Assembly: GCA_014529385.2 (NCBI GenBank)
Contig: CM043942.1
Span: forward strand, 112,874,141-112,938,140
Origin: Adiantum capillus-veneris
Lineage: Eukaryota; Streptophyta; Polypodiopsida; Polypodiales; Pteridaceae
Length of the DNA: 64,000 nt
Direction of reading: 5' to 3'
In this document: piece after piece, positions 30,492-39,808 of the stretch
Numbering within the stretch: the stretch's first letter is position 1
How the letters are laid out: each line of letters opens with the position of its first letter
Made by a program: the position numbers and the translations under genes
The notes under the pieces: model-generated
What the model saw: only the letters and a program-made list of their open reading frames with translations
What the model was told of the DNA's origin: nothing
The model's database searches: none

Positions 30492-32456
30492 TATTGCTAA
30501 ATTGGCTTTATCTTAAAGAAAAATAATTCTAAATGAATTATTGGATTTATAACTGAGAGGGTTTTCTCGCTTGGAACACCAAGGAAAAATAATTCTAAAT
30601 GAATTATTGGAATTTTAAGTGAGAGGGCTTTTCTCACTGGAGACATCCGAGTATAGAGTATTCCTGGAGTGTCATTTAAAGTAATGACGGGGACACTGAG
30701 AACGGGAATATTTGTAAGGCCACCAGGAACGGGTACTTCTGATGCGTCACATCGGATCGGTGACAGGGAGCATCGGAAAGAGGTATCCGACCATTCGGGA
30801 ACGGATATCTCTGATGCGTCATAGGATGGGTGACATAGAGCATCGTGAAGGAGATTGTACCGTAAGTTCGGTAGGAAAGGACTAGGTAATGGGTATTCCT
30901 GATGCATCACAAGGTGGGTGATGGGTGCATCAGAAAGAGAATATCCATAGTCGGGAGGAAATTACCAACTGTGTTAGAATTGTGCACAAGGAAAAAGCAA
31001 GCACTTGAATGAAGATGGATTCAGAGGAAACTTTGAGGAAAAACAGATGCTTTTTTGAGAAAGCGGGATTGCCTTTCGGGAAAGTAAATGCTTTCTCGCG
31101 AGGAAGTCTATGTCTGCATTGCAACTGTGCATGTGATTGCATCCAGGGACGCCAGGGAAGTGCTCTGAAAGCATTGTTTTTAGCTTATAACGTTTTATTG
31201 AGTTTTTGGACAGATTCAAACCATTTTTAAAGGTGACCGACCGCCCACTTAATAAGTGGGCAGCCATCTGATAAATAAGGCAACAGATCAGCCAGCATTT
31301 TCTCTCTCTCTTTATCTGGTAGAGCAGCGGAAAAAAAAAAAAAAAAAACGGCCGTGATCTCTACGCGAGCAGCTATTCGTGCCCGTGGCTAGGAGCTATA
31401 AAAGCATCACATGCCCTTACTCAGGAGGAGGATGAGTTTTTGCAAGAAGGAGATGCTGCTGCAGAGTTCACCCGCAAAGAAGACGTTTGCCGGTGATGCC
31501 CATGATTGTCCCAACTGTACCCGATGTCGCCAAGACCCAATGCGCGAGTTCCCTCGCGAAGAAGTGCCTACGGAGCATGTTTCCATCGCGACAAGCTGCT
31601 GTTTTTCTCAGTTTTCAGCCCATAAACGTCGTAGACGGGGCTGATTTACGAGAAGGAACCCAAGAACACACCTCTTTTGTGTGTAGGATTGGAAGAGAGG
31701 ATTTTCTATGTAGAGATCTCTTCCGGGGAATTGCTTTTTTCGAGAACCGAGTTGCGTTACGAGCGTCGAGACTTTGAAGGTACGATTTTCATGTTATGAT
31801 CTCTAAGTATTTGATTGCAGGTGTACTTCCTCTTCGTGAGGGAGTAGGAGCAGAGGAAGGCATGAGCCTCTACAAGAGAAAAGCACTCTGAGGAACTAGA
31901 GCCAGATCAGCCCAAGGGTTTCGTATCCAAGTTTGGGAAGCAGATCCACGGATCGAAGAGAGGTGGACTCTCGAGATGTGATCCGGAAGTTGAAATTCCC
32001 AAGGGAAGGACTTCGTGTCCAGGAAGCGGAGTTAATCTGCAGGAGGAGGACTCTGGAAACAGAGTTAGAAAAGAGTTGCAGGGATGTCATGCCCTGAGTC
32101 TGGAAGGTGAGATCCAGAGGCGAGAACCTTGGTTCTCAAGGATTTGGAATAAGGAACGGAAGTTCCTTGGAATAGGGTTTTGCCCTCCGAATCGGAAGCT
32201 GAGGCTTCCGGGAACCATCAAGTCTTATTCTAGAACGACGTGGGAATACGTTCGGTTCAAGTGCTTGTATAGACTTCTCCTCAGTAATAAAGATACTATT
32301 AGGGGGGGGGGGACCAGCCCATCTTTTGGTCCCCAGTACTGTGTCGATCTTCTCACTCTCTATTTTTTCTCTCTATATCCTCTGGCTTCAGTAATAAGTG
32401 ATAAATCCTATTTATCCGAATGTATTTTATATTGTTATGCGCTCCAGTTTGTGACA
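30492..32456 (+). repeat. 5' LTR of element E, with hairpin array in U3
   Basis: A 1965-bp LTR (TATTGCTAAA..., mutated TG start; ends TTTGTGACA). The first 150 bases hold a 66-bp tandem repeat. At 30671-30931 four hairpin-forming repeats (gatgcgtcac...gtgac...gcatc) follow. An A18 tract lies at 31331-31348 and G11 at 32302-32312. 'ggcaacagatcagccagcattttctctctc' resembles the B-family phrases. Confidence 0.88.
30671..30931 (+). promoter_or_regulatory. Array of four hairpin repeats with CGTCA/TGACG cores
   Basis: Units: GTCATTtaaagtAATGAC (30671-30688); GATGCGTCAC...GTGAC...GCATC (30742-30775); GATGCGTCAT...GTGAC...GCATC (30813-30844); GATGCATCAC...GATGGGTGCATC (30901-30931). Each can fold on itself and carries a CGTCA or TGACG-like core, the class bound by plant TGA-type bZIP factors. 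The array is retained in the other E-type LTRs. A regulatory role is inferred. Confidence 0.5.
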
Positions 32457-32457
32457 G

Positions 32458-32469
32458 TGGTATCAGAGC
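32458..32469 (+). other. Primer-binding site of element E
   Basis: Exact TGGTATCAGAGC one base after the LTR end. Confidence 0.93.
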
Positions 32470-32528
32470 ATGGTCTCCTCTCTTTCTCTGTAAAGGAGGA
32501 CGACTCTGGGAAGATACGGGAAGAAGCC

Positions 32529-33130
32529 ATGACAAGCCAAGAGAGAAGTAAGCAGGCGGAAACCTAAGTCCTGCACGAAAATCTCACAGAGTTGGAATTT
32601 TTTTTTTCTCTCTATGCAAGAAGTCGACACAAGACTTGGGATTCTCTGAGAAGGCGACAAGAGCATGATGCTTAAGAATCTAGAGAATCCAAGGAGTGGA
32701 ATGCTCGAGATCCTTCAGAATCTAGAAAATATCCATGAACGTCAATCCTGAACTATAGCCATGAAATCCCGTCATTTCGGGAAGGATATGAAGAAGGTCT
32801 CTAGACCTAGGAACACTCCAGTGACCAGTCAAGATTGGTACTTTTGACGGAAGAGCAGATGTCCTGAAAGCTACTGCTTTCATTCGACAATTTGAAGTTG
32901 CCTTTGCAAACGGCAATTTCTAAGAAGCGTCGAAGGTGAGTCATGTGACCAAACACCTCAAGGGGATTGCAAGTACTTGGTGGTATACCAAAGCTCTGCA
33001 AGGAACTTACAACAAGACTTGGATTCAATTCAACGCTGAATTTTCGGACAAAATTTTTTTCCTCTATGAGGAAGGCATCTAAGAAGATTGGGATCGGTTT
33101 GCCCAATAGGAACACGAGCGAGTCAAAGCA
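32529..33130 (+). pseudogene. Decayed gag of element E
   Basis: Starts MTSQERSKQAE then stops. Around 32820-33110 the capsid signature is still readable across shifts: TFDGRADVLKATAFIRQFEV, HLKGIASTWWYTKALQGTY and WIQFNAEFSDKIF. It is clearly related to gag of elements C and F. No zinc knuckle or protease follows. Confidence 0.75.
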
Positions 33131-35421
33131 AGCAGTGGTTCACACTTGCCAAGGTAGCTCCATTATTGATCCTCTCTAAGGAAGGAAAGATGAACAAATT
33201 TAACGACACTTTTGCCCAAATTTTGTAAACCCATCTGCAAAATACTTTGCAGTAGATAGTGGAGACAGCAATACAAGGTGAAAGTGTACACCTCAGTGTA
33301 CATATAATCTAATCCCCACAGTGGGACGGGAACCATTGAACACAGAAACAATGAATTTTTGTTACCTCTCCTCGAAGGATACGTTGCTATCCAGAGAAAG
33401 TTTGGAGTAAGGGAATTCGATCTAACTCCTGAGTTTTTTTTAATAGAAGACCCTCAAACTGCAAGTGAGAGGGCAGGTCTGATCAAAGTTACGTCTTTGA
33501 GGAAGTTACAAAGCGCGTTTTCTTTTTCGCACGAGGATTGCATAAGTCTAGCCAAGACTGATCACTCTTGAGTGCTTATGAGAGTAGGGTTGAGTCAGAA
33601 CATTGTTTTATACGATGAACTACTTTGCTTAACCATCCGGAAGGTCCATAATTAACCTCGTATCCGGTAGTTCACCAACAAATTACCTGCTATTGCGGGT
33701 AGGACGGCAGAAAGGAAGGAACCATTCCGAGCTTTCAACGAAGAAAAGCTTTCACTAAGCTTATGAACTAACACCCCCTACCCGGTAAGGGAAGATATGG
33801 TAGTGCTTTTTGCACAAGTGAATGAACACTCTTTATGAGGGAAGGAACAAGCGACGACTACGGCCTGTGCTTGAGGAATCCAAGGATTAAAATCCTAGAT
33901 TATTTGATGAGCGGGTTGTGCTCTAAGATCGAGCCAAGGGATCGTCAAGTTGAGCGTCTTCGCTCTAAGGATCTTATGAAGGAAAGGTAATTTCCCAGGT
34001 TCACCGAAACTTTAACACTGCTTAAGAATTATGTATACTTTTGAGTACATGGATAACACACGAAGATGCAGACTTATGCCAAGGAACTGGACGAGAGTTT
34101 GCTATACTCTCTTGAGCGCCTTTTTGCGCGCAAGGATATTCCGACACGAGAATCTCTATTTGAGTTTCTTTTCGGAGAAGAGGTTTTCTGATGGTCGTTG
34201 ATCATTGAGTATGCTATGTGCTTTTACCATTACAGTAGCAACTTTTGGTTGCGGTATATGTTTCTCCATGAGCAGGTCAAGTAGCATTTACACGTTGCTG
34301 GAATAAATTCGAACTATTACGTTCGTAAGAATAAAGTTCGCCAACCGTTTCAAAATGGTAAGAATTACATATGGGAGAACATCCCTGAGAATCAAAGAGG
34401 GTTCACTCTATTGTGAACCAGGTTTGAACGTACGTTCAGAAAATGCTATGGCTAGAATCCTATCTGCCTGAGATTTTGCAAATCGTCATTGATGCTCGCA
34501 AGGTGAATCATTTTTTATGATTTTGTAAGGAAGAGACGCTAATGGGCGTCGGGGAATCACTGCTGGTGGTAATAACTCGCAGGAGGAAACGATTGGAAGG
34601 AAGTGCTGCCATGCACAAAGAATCTTCGGATTGGAACCGTCCGCCTACGTTAAACGACGACCCGAAACAAGAACCTTCTTTAAGGTGGTCCCAATTTGTG
34701 AAAGAAAGACATCGAGCTTAATGCTCTATGACTTGGGCATTCCCTATGTGGGAGGACACAAGAGGTTTAATACCCTCTGGACTAACAGCGCAGGACTATG
34801 CGCAAGGACAGATACCTAGATTGATATCTAGGAAGATTATTCTTCTCGAATTTGAGAAGACGGAATCAAGTTAACAGAGTCTCGGATAAGGAAACTTTGG
34901 ATCAGAACAATTGGCCTACCCAAAGCAATGGCTCCGGAATCAGAACTTACTTTGGTAAGATGGCACGCTTTGTCTGCCTCAGGAAGATTCACATGAGCTT
35001 AATGCTCTCGACATGCCCTATGCGGGAGGATAGAAGAGATTTAATATCCTCAAGACTAATAGCGCAAGGTTATGCGCAAGGACATAGACCTAGATTGATT
35101 TCTAGGAGGTTTATTCTTCTCAGTATTGAGAAGGTCGAATTGAGTTAACAGATTCTCGGATGAGCAAACTTCCAATCTGTTGGAAAGACGCGAATGACGA
35201 GTTCTTACATGGCTCGTAACTTTAATGAAAGGTGAAGGATATCCTCGAGGTCCTAGAGCAAAGACATGAACCGGTAAGGTAAGTATTGAAGTATTGAATT
35301 TTTGTTTAATTTAATTTTTAAGTTCTCTTTTGAGAAAGCACTAGCTCAACTCACCATTGAGCAAGATTTGGAATCTTTCCGGTTTCTCCCCCGCAGTTCA
35401 GTTGGACCTCTACAATTGAGG
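33131..35421 (+). other. Non-coding internal region of element E with a 281-bp duplication
   Basis: No pol motifs. From about 33860 to 35421 it matches 47632-49055 of element F ('ggcctgtgct', 'atttgatgagcgggtt', 'cttatgaaggaaaggtaa', 'cagctcaactcaccattgagcaagatttgg'). A tandem duplication with a 281-bp offset ('gagcttaatgctc' at 34714 and 34995, 'gcgcaaggaca.a.acctagattgat') is seen only here; F has one copy. Confidence 0.65.
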
Positions 35422-35427
35422 ACAACT

Positions 35428-35976
35428 ATACCTTCATAAGTTCAGAATAGTCTGAACTCACGAATTATAAGAGGGAATAAAGCACTCATAAAACTATAAA
35501 AGCAAGGGACACACGAAAAGAAAAGAAAAACAAAAACAAACTAACTAACTAACTAAATCACTTTGATTGCTTCGAAACAAAACTAGATAAAACAAAACAT
35601 TATTAACTTAAAAATGTTTTCAGAAAAGGTATGTGTAAAATAAGTTGACACAACTTACTTGGCTTAAAACAAGTACTCAACTTTAAGCAAAAAAAGGATA
35701 AGACATCTTAAAAACTTAATCCTAGAAATCAAACTTCACACAACAACCTATAACGGAACACATTCTTAAGTCCTCAGGTAAGCTAAATATGAAATCGAAA
35801 AATGAATACTACTACAAACCTACGAAGAGCAAAGAACCAAACTTGACAATATGTGATCTCAACTTCACTGCTTGTCCAAACAGGAAGAATAAGATTATCA
35901 CCTTTATCATGCATAGCTTGGACAACAGCTATGACATCCCTACTCACGTCATCAATGCCCAAGAGTAGGTGCAGGT
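35428..35976 (-). other. PLE 3' region
   Basis: About 550 bp after the RT stop. One alternative frame stays open for roughly 65 codons (RDVIAVVQAMHDKGDNLILP) without a recognised domain. Near the end is a 7-bp perfect hairpin, GTTCAGA-atag-TCTGAAC (about 35450-35467), and a (CTAA)n-like run at 35541-35556. No hammerhead ribozyme core was found by eye. Confidence 0.5.
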
Positions 35977-37683
35977 TTATATAGAGGTCAAAACTCCTTG
36001 GGATAAATCCCTCCGCCTACAGAACTCGAATTCAAGTACAGAACTCCAATTCAAGTACATAAAATCTTGAAAAGAAGGAACGTCAGGGACAAAAAGATCA
36101 TCTACAAAGCGTCTTACATTGCATAACTTGTGCAAAAATATTGGGCAAGTGTTAGCAAGGACAAGACGCTCCATAAAATCAAACTCATAAGTAAAAAGAT
36201 AGAAATTAGCAAGAAAAACAGCACAATTGGTACCCATAGGGATACCAATTGTTTGCTTCAAAAGAGAGTCGCCGATGGTTATATATAAATTGTCCAAAAG
36301 AAAATCTAACCAAGATATGATGTCAATGTCATCTACAATCCTGGTGAATCTCTTTCTTCCTTTGTCTACATCTACATTCTTATTTTTCAGCCATAAGAAG
36401 TCAAAGTTCAGGGCTGACTTTTCTACTAGCAATGCCTTGTACCTATCCTTCTCAAGCTTGTACGCAAAAACTTTTGAAATAAGAGACTTGACTCTAAATT
36501 TAAGGTCCTCCAAATTTAGCTTCGTGTATAGCGTTGTAAAGTCAAAAGTTTGGAGACATAAAGGAGAAGATTTCTCCTTAAGGCTTCTTGAAGAGTTCAA
36601 AAACTTTAAAACAGGAATCACACCTACTGAATCATTTAAAATCCAACTTGAATCGGTAGGTACGTCTGCTTCCTTTAGCATATTATTCCACAATTCATTT
36701 ACACTAGGTAAAATGGCTTTGAAACAATAACTAAGCCATTTGGAAACCTCGGTCAAAGAGGTGTTACAAGAAGCATTTATAAGTCTAGGGTTCTTGTGGA
36801 ACTTCCAAACGGTATATAAAAAAGGTAATTTAGGCTGGCACTTGAAACCAAAAGACTTACAAAAGTCTTGATGTTTCAAGATAACCTCTTGCATTGAAAG
36901 ATCACAATCACTGTAAGTCTGAGAATTTACTTCACCTAACAAGCATTCTAAATAGAACTTTTTGCACGTAACAACAAAGTTATTAGAGCACTTATCTACA
37001 TCAGAGATTACAAAATCACGATGAAATTTCCTAAGAGCATTACGATCAGAAGAAGATAAGCTGTTCCTTCCTGAAGAAACGTTCCGAGAGCAAGATGCTA
37101 ATTTCAAAGAAGCTTTCTTGAGGATTACAGACTTCCAATGGATAAAAATACCTTGAACTCTTAAAGACTCCTCAAACTTTACTACGAAACTAAAAATTCC
37201 TTTTTCTATGGCTTTGAGAAGGCAAGAGTCGTTTGAGGAAGGGAGCCTATATTTAGTACCTCTTGAGAAAAGGTCTTTCAAGGAATCCGAAGGAAGGATA
37301 GAACAATCGGCAGTAACTACATGACCCAAAGCTCCATTTACGTAAGAAGAAAAGGCAGTTTTACTACAAGGGCAATCAATACTTGAGATTGCAAGCATCT
37401 CTTGCTTTTTAAGATTACGTCCTATGTCACTATAGTTGAAAGCTTTTTGTCCTAAAGTTTTCACACATTTGAAAGGTACGACAGGATGGTTCCATACCTT
37501 TCTCACACAAGGAGGGAGAGCATCCAAAGCTTCTTGAGATCTCAAAATAGAGCTTAATCCAATCTTGTCTAAGTCAAGGGAGGTAAAGATAGTTATCAAC
37601 AAATCTTTCTTTCCAACCAAGGGATTTTTCAGACTAGGACATTTGGACTTCAGAATTTGCCTAACAGTACTCGAAGTTGAGTA
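35977..37683 (-). CDS. PLE reverse transcriptase frame
   Basis: Open from 37683 (after a TAG at 37684-37686) to 35977, and lacking its own convincing start, so it was once continuous with the GIY-YIG frame. Counting from the TTG at 37620: a CPC motif at 83-85 and GHVVTADCSIL at 99-109; DVDKCSNNFVVTCKKFY (207-223); LPFLYTVWKFHKNPRLINAS (RT1-2); TFDFTTLYTKL (RT3, 358-368, first catalytic Asp); IGIPMGTNCAVFLANFY (RT4); RRFVDDLFVPD (RT5, catalytic pair 507-508). This set is diagnostic of PLE and TERT-like RTs rather than LTR or LINE RTs. Just after RT5 a 19-bp tandem duplication (about 36019-36056) shifts the frame. In the shifted frame GGGIYPKEF, the next expected PLE motif, is readable before a stop. 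The RT thumb is not recognisable beyond it. Confidence 0.87.
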   Translation of the reverse strand, partial: YSTSSTVRQILKSKCPSLKNPLVGKKDLLITIFTSLDLDKIGLSSILRSQEALDALPPCVRKVWNHPVVPFKCVKTLGQKAFNYSDIGRNLKKQEMLAISSIDCPCSKTAFSSYVNGALGHVVTADCSILPSDSLKDLFSRGTKYRLPSSNDSCLLKAIEKGIFSFVVKFEESLRVQGIFIHWKSVILKKASLKLASCSRNVSSGRNSLSSSDRNALRKFHRDFVISDVDKCSNNFVVTCKKFYLECLLGEVNSQTYSDCDLSMQEVILKHQDFCKSFGFKCQPKLPFLYTVWKFHKNPRLINASCNTSLTEVSKWLSYCFKAILPSVNELWNNMLKEADVPTDSSWILNDSVGVIPVLKFLNSSRSLKEKSSPLCLQTFDFTTLYTKLNLEDLKFRVKSLISKVFAYKLEKDRYKALLVEKSALNFDFLWLKNKNVDVDKGRKRFTRIVDDIDIISWLDFLLDNLYITIGDSLLKQTIGIPMGTNCAVFLANFYLFTYEFDFMERLVLANTCPIFLHKLCNVRRFVDDLFVPDVPSFQDFMYLNWSSVLEFEFCRRRDLSQGVLTSI

Positions 37684-38759
37684 CTATGAGACTCTCTTAG
37701 CTCCAAATCTTCATAAGAGTAGTTCTCAAGGGTATACAAGAGCTTAAATAGGATCCTTATATTATACCTTTCAAATATTTTATAAGAAAAAGAACCCAAT
37801 TCCATGGCTCTAGATAGGTAAATCAATCTCCGTTTGAAATCTCTATAAGCAAGAATTCTATGGTTAGAGGGGTCATCACTCTCAATTCTAGAGATTGAAG
37901 CCCTAGGGAGACCTTGTACTCTAGTAGAAATAGTGTTGTGCAAAACAACTGGATTGATTTCAGAGATAGAAGGCGGATCTGAACGAGAACCTTTAGGAAT
38001 CCAAATTCTTTTAAACTGACTTGAAGGGAGAACTAACTCGGGTTTGGGATGCCTTCGCCAAAGCATAGGTTTCTTATGGTAAATTGTCTTATTTTTACGT
38101 AAAGAAGACTTTCCTTTCAAGTTGAAACCTTTAGGGAAAAAAGTATGCAAAGTTCTCATCCAAAACAACTCTCGAGGCCACGCTGATTTATAGAACTCTT
38201 TAGAGTTTCTAAAATTACCTTCTATGTGCTCAATGGGAAAACAACGGAAAGACTCAAACCCATGTTTTGCTATTGCCGCATACAAGGGTTTCACACTTTC
38301 ACGTACGGTGCTCTTACTTTGAACTTTTCTCGCTTCTCTTACATGTTCCTCAAAACGAACAAAAGCTGTTCGAAAGGTTTGGACAACATACATCATAGAA
38401 CTATCGTGAATATTATAAATAACATAAATAACTTGAGAGGTATGAACCGGACTTAGAGCACGATCTACCGCAAGATGTTTTTTCCTTAAACGCCTCAAAC
38501 GATTGAGGGCTTTTATGGAAGAACTTGTGTAATGAGTACTAACTAAGACATTCTTAAAAGAAGCCCAACGAATAGGACCATCACCAAAAACATGCAAGTT
38601 CTTCAAATTAGACTTAGCTAAAAACTTAAATCTTTCTTGATACAGACTATGACTACTTCTAGCTACTGAAAAGAAAGAAGGGTCGAAAAGACGTACCTGA
38701 GAGTCATCAACATTGCTGGTTGAAGCTGAAGAAGAAGTAAAAGTGAAAGTGTTTTTCAT
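37650..38759 (-). CDS. PLE N-terminal frame with GIY-YIG endonuclease
   Basis: 369 codons starting ATG at 38759, only 22 nt from the inferred 5' end of the element. The GIY-YIG domain spans about residues 109-212: VIYVIYNI (first strand, IYVIY in place of GIY), MYVVQTFRTAF (YVV in place of YIG, followed by the usual Gln-Thr and Arg), VRFEEH (Arg135, His139), LYAAIAKHG (160-167), and the metal-binding Glu197 in WPRELFW, closing with FFPKGFN. GIY-YIG enzymes nick DNA to prime reverse transcription. After it comes a basic region that has no CCHH finger that I can see. The frame ends in a stop inside the region where the RT frame is already open, so a single-base shift probably split one long protein. 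Host GIY-YIG proteins are less likely given the adjoining RT. Confidence 0.82.
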   Translation of the reverse strand: MKNTFTFTSSSASTSNVDDSQVRLFDPSFFSVARSSHSLYQERFKFLAKSNLKNLHVFGDGPIRWASFKNVLVSTHYTSSSIKALNRLRRLRKKHLAVDRALSPVHTSQVIYVIYNIHDSSMMYVVQTFRTAFVRFEEHVREARKVQSKSTVRESVKPLYAAIAKHGFESFRCFPIEHIEGNFRNSKEFYKSAWPRELFWMRTLHTFFPKGFNLKGKSSLRKNKTIYHKKPMLWRRHPKPELVLPSSQFKRIWIPKGSRSDPPSISEINPVVLHNTISTRVQGLPRASISRIESDDPSNHRILAYRDFKRRLIYLSRAMELGSFSYKIFERYNIRILFKLLYTLENYSYEDLELRESHSTQLRVLLGKF

Positions 38760-38788
38760 TTTTGTAGTAAGGTCAGTGTTTACAACTG

Positions 38789-38805
38789 TTTATAAGTGAG
38801 AGGGA
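38789..38805 (+). other. Polypurine tract of element E
   Basis: TTTATAAGTGAGAGGGA directly before the 3' LTR start TGTTGCTAAA. The same tract precedes the LTR at 49426. Similar strings recur inside the LTR at about 38863 and 38933. Confidence 0.8.
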
Positions 38806-39631
38806 TGTTGCTAAATTGGCTTTATCTTACAGAAAAATAATTCTAAAATATAAATTATTGGATTTATAAGTGAGAGGGTTTTCTCGCTTGGAACACCAAG
38901 GAAAAATAATTCTAAATGAATTATTGGAATTTTAAGTGAGAGGGCTTTTCTCACTGGAGACATCCGAGTACAAAGTATTCCTAGTGCGTCATTTAGAGTA
39001 ATGACGGGAACACTGACAACGGGAATATCTGTAAGGCCACCAGGAACGGGTACTTCTGATGCGTCACATCGGAAAGAAGTATCCGACCATTTGGGAACGG
39101 ACATCTCTGATGCGTCATAGGATGGGTGACATAGAGCATCGTGAAGGAGATTGTACCGTAAGTTCGGTAGGAAAGGACTAGGTGATGGGTATTCCTGATG
39201 CGTCACAAGGTGGGTGATGGGTGCATCGGAAAGGGAATATCCATAGTCAGGAGGAAATTCCGAACTGTCTTAGAATTGTGCACAAGTAAAAAGCAAGCAC
39301 TTGAACAAAGATGGGTTCAGAGGAAACTTTGAGGAAAAACAGATGCTTTTTGAGAAAGCGGGATTGCCTTTCGGGAAAGCAGATGCTTTATCGCGAGGAA
39401 GTCTATGTCTGCATTGCAACTGTACATGTGATTGCTTCCAGGGACGCCTGGGAAGTGCTCTGAAAGCATTGTTTTTAACTTATAAGGTTTTATTGAGTTT
39501 TTGGACAGATTCAAACCATTTTTTAAGGTGACCGACCGCCCACTTAATAGAAGGCAGCCATCTGATAAATAAGGCAGCAGATCAGTCAGCGTTTTCTCTC
39601 TCTCTTTTTCCCCAGAACTGTGTCGATCTTC

Positions 39632-39712
<81 letters not shown>

Positions 39713-39808
39713 ATTTATTTCTCTCTATATCCTCTGGCTTCAGTAATAAGTGATGAATCCTATTTATCCAAATGTATTTTATATTGTTATGCGCTCCCGT
39801 TTGTGACA
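38806..39808 (+). repeat. 3' LTR of element E, shortened
   Basis: Matches 30492-32456 at both ends, but the middle (roughly 950 bp) is missing and a CT tract of 73 bases (39637-39709) sits at the join between 'cccagaactgtgtcgatcttctcactctct' and 'ctatttatttctctctatatcc'. The four hairpin repeats are retained, with CGTCATTtagagtAATGACG at about 38985. Confidence 0.88.
39637..39709 (+). repeat. CT microsatellite in LTR
   Basis: About 36 CT units. The 5' LTR of the same element has only 'ctctctattttttctctctat' at this position. Confidence 0.95.

Larger units (their letters stand above)
35428..38781 (-). mobile_element. Penelope-like element (PLE) with N-terminal GIY-YIG, permuted type
   Basis: A 3354-bp minus-strand insertion flanked by ACAACT (35422-35427, 38782-38787), inside the 3' end of element E. 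Comparison with the sister sequence at 49041-49063 and 49409-49425 shows the empty site (gaggacaaYtgtttataag). From its 5' end the order is: 22-nt leader, a 369-codon frame with GIY-YIG (38759-37650), an overlapping frame with RT (to 35977), and about 550 bp of 3' sequence. There is no LTR. The domain order EN-RT matches the permuted PLE group (Naiad/Chlamys type), not canonical Penelope (RT-EN). Confidence 0.85.
30492..39808 (+). mobile_element. Gypsy-derived non-autonomous element E (TSD GAGAC) carrying a PLE
   Basis: The 5' LTR is 30492-32456 and the 3' LTR is 38806-39808. Perfect 5-bp target duplication GAGAC lies at 30487-30491 and 39809-39813. The internal region has a PBS, a decayed gag, then about 2.3 kb without coding, a polypurine tract, and no pol. 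The 3' LTR is about half the length of the 5' LTR because its middle is replaced by a CT tract. A Penelope-like element inserted just before the polypurine tract. Confidence 0.9.

Noticed and set aside
35900-35960. Hammerhead ribozyme core in the PLE 3' region (minus strand ATTGATGACGTGAG)
   Set aside because: Resembles CUGANGA but has U in place of the essential C, and no matching GAAA segment with stems could be placed.
36227-36730. 167-codon open frame on the plus strand
   Set aside because: It lies antisense within the PLE reverse transcriptase and has no family features of its own.
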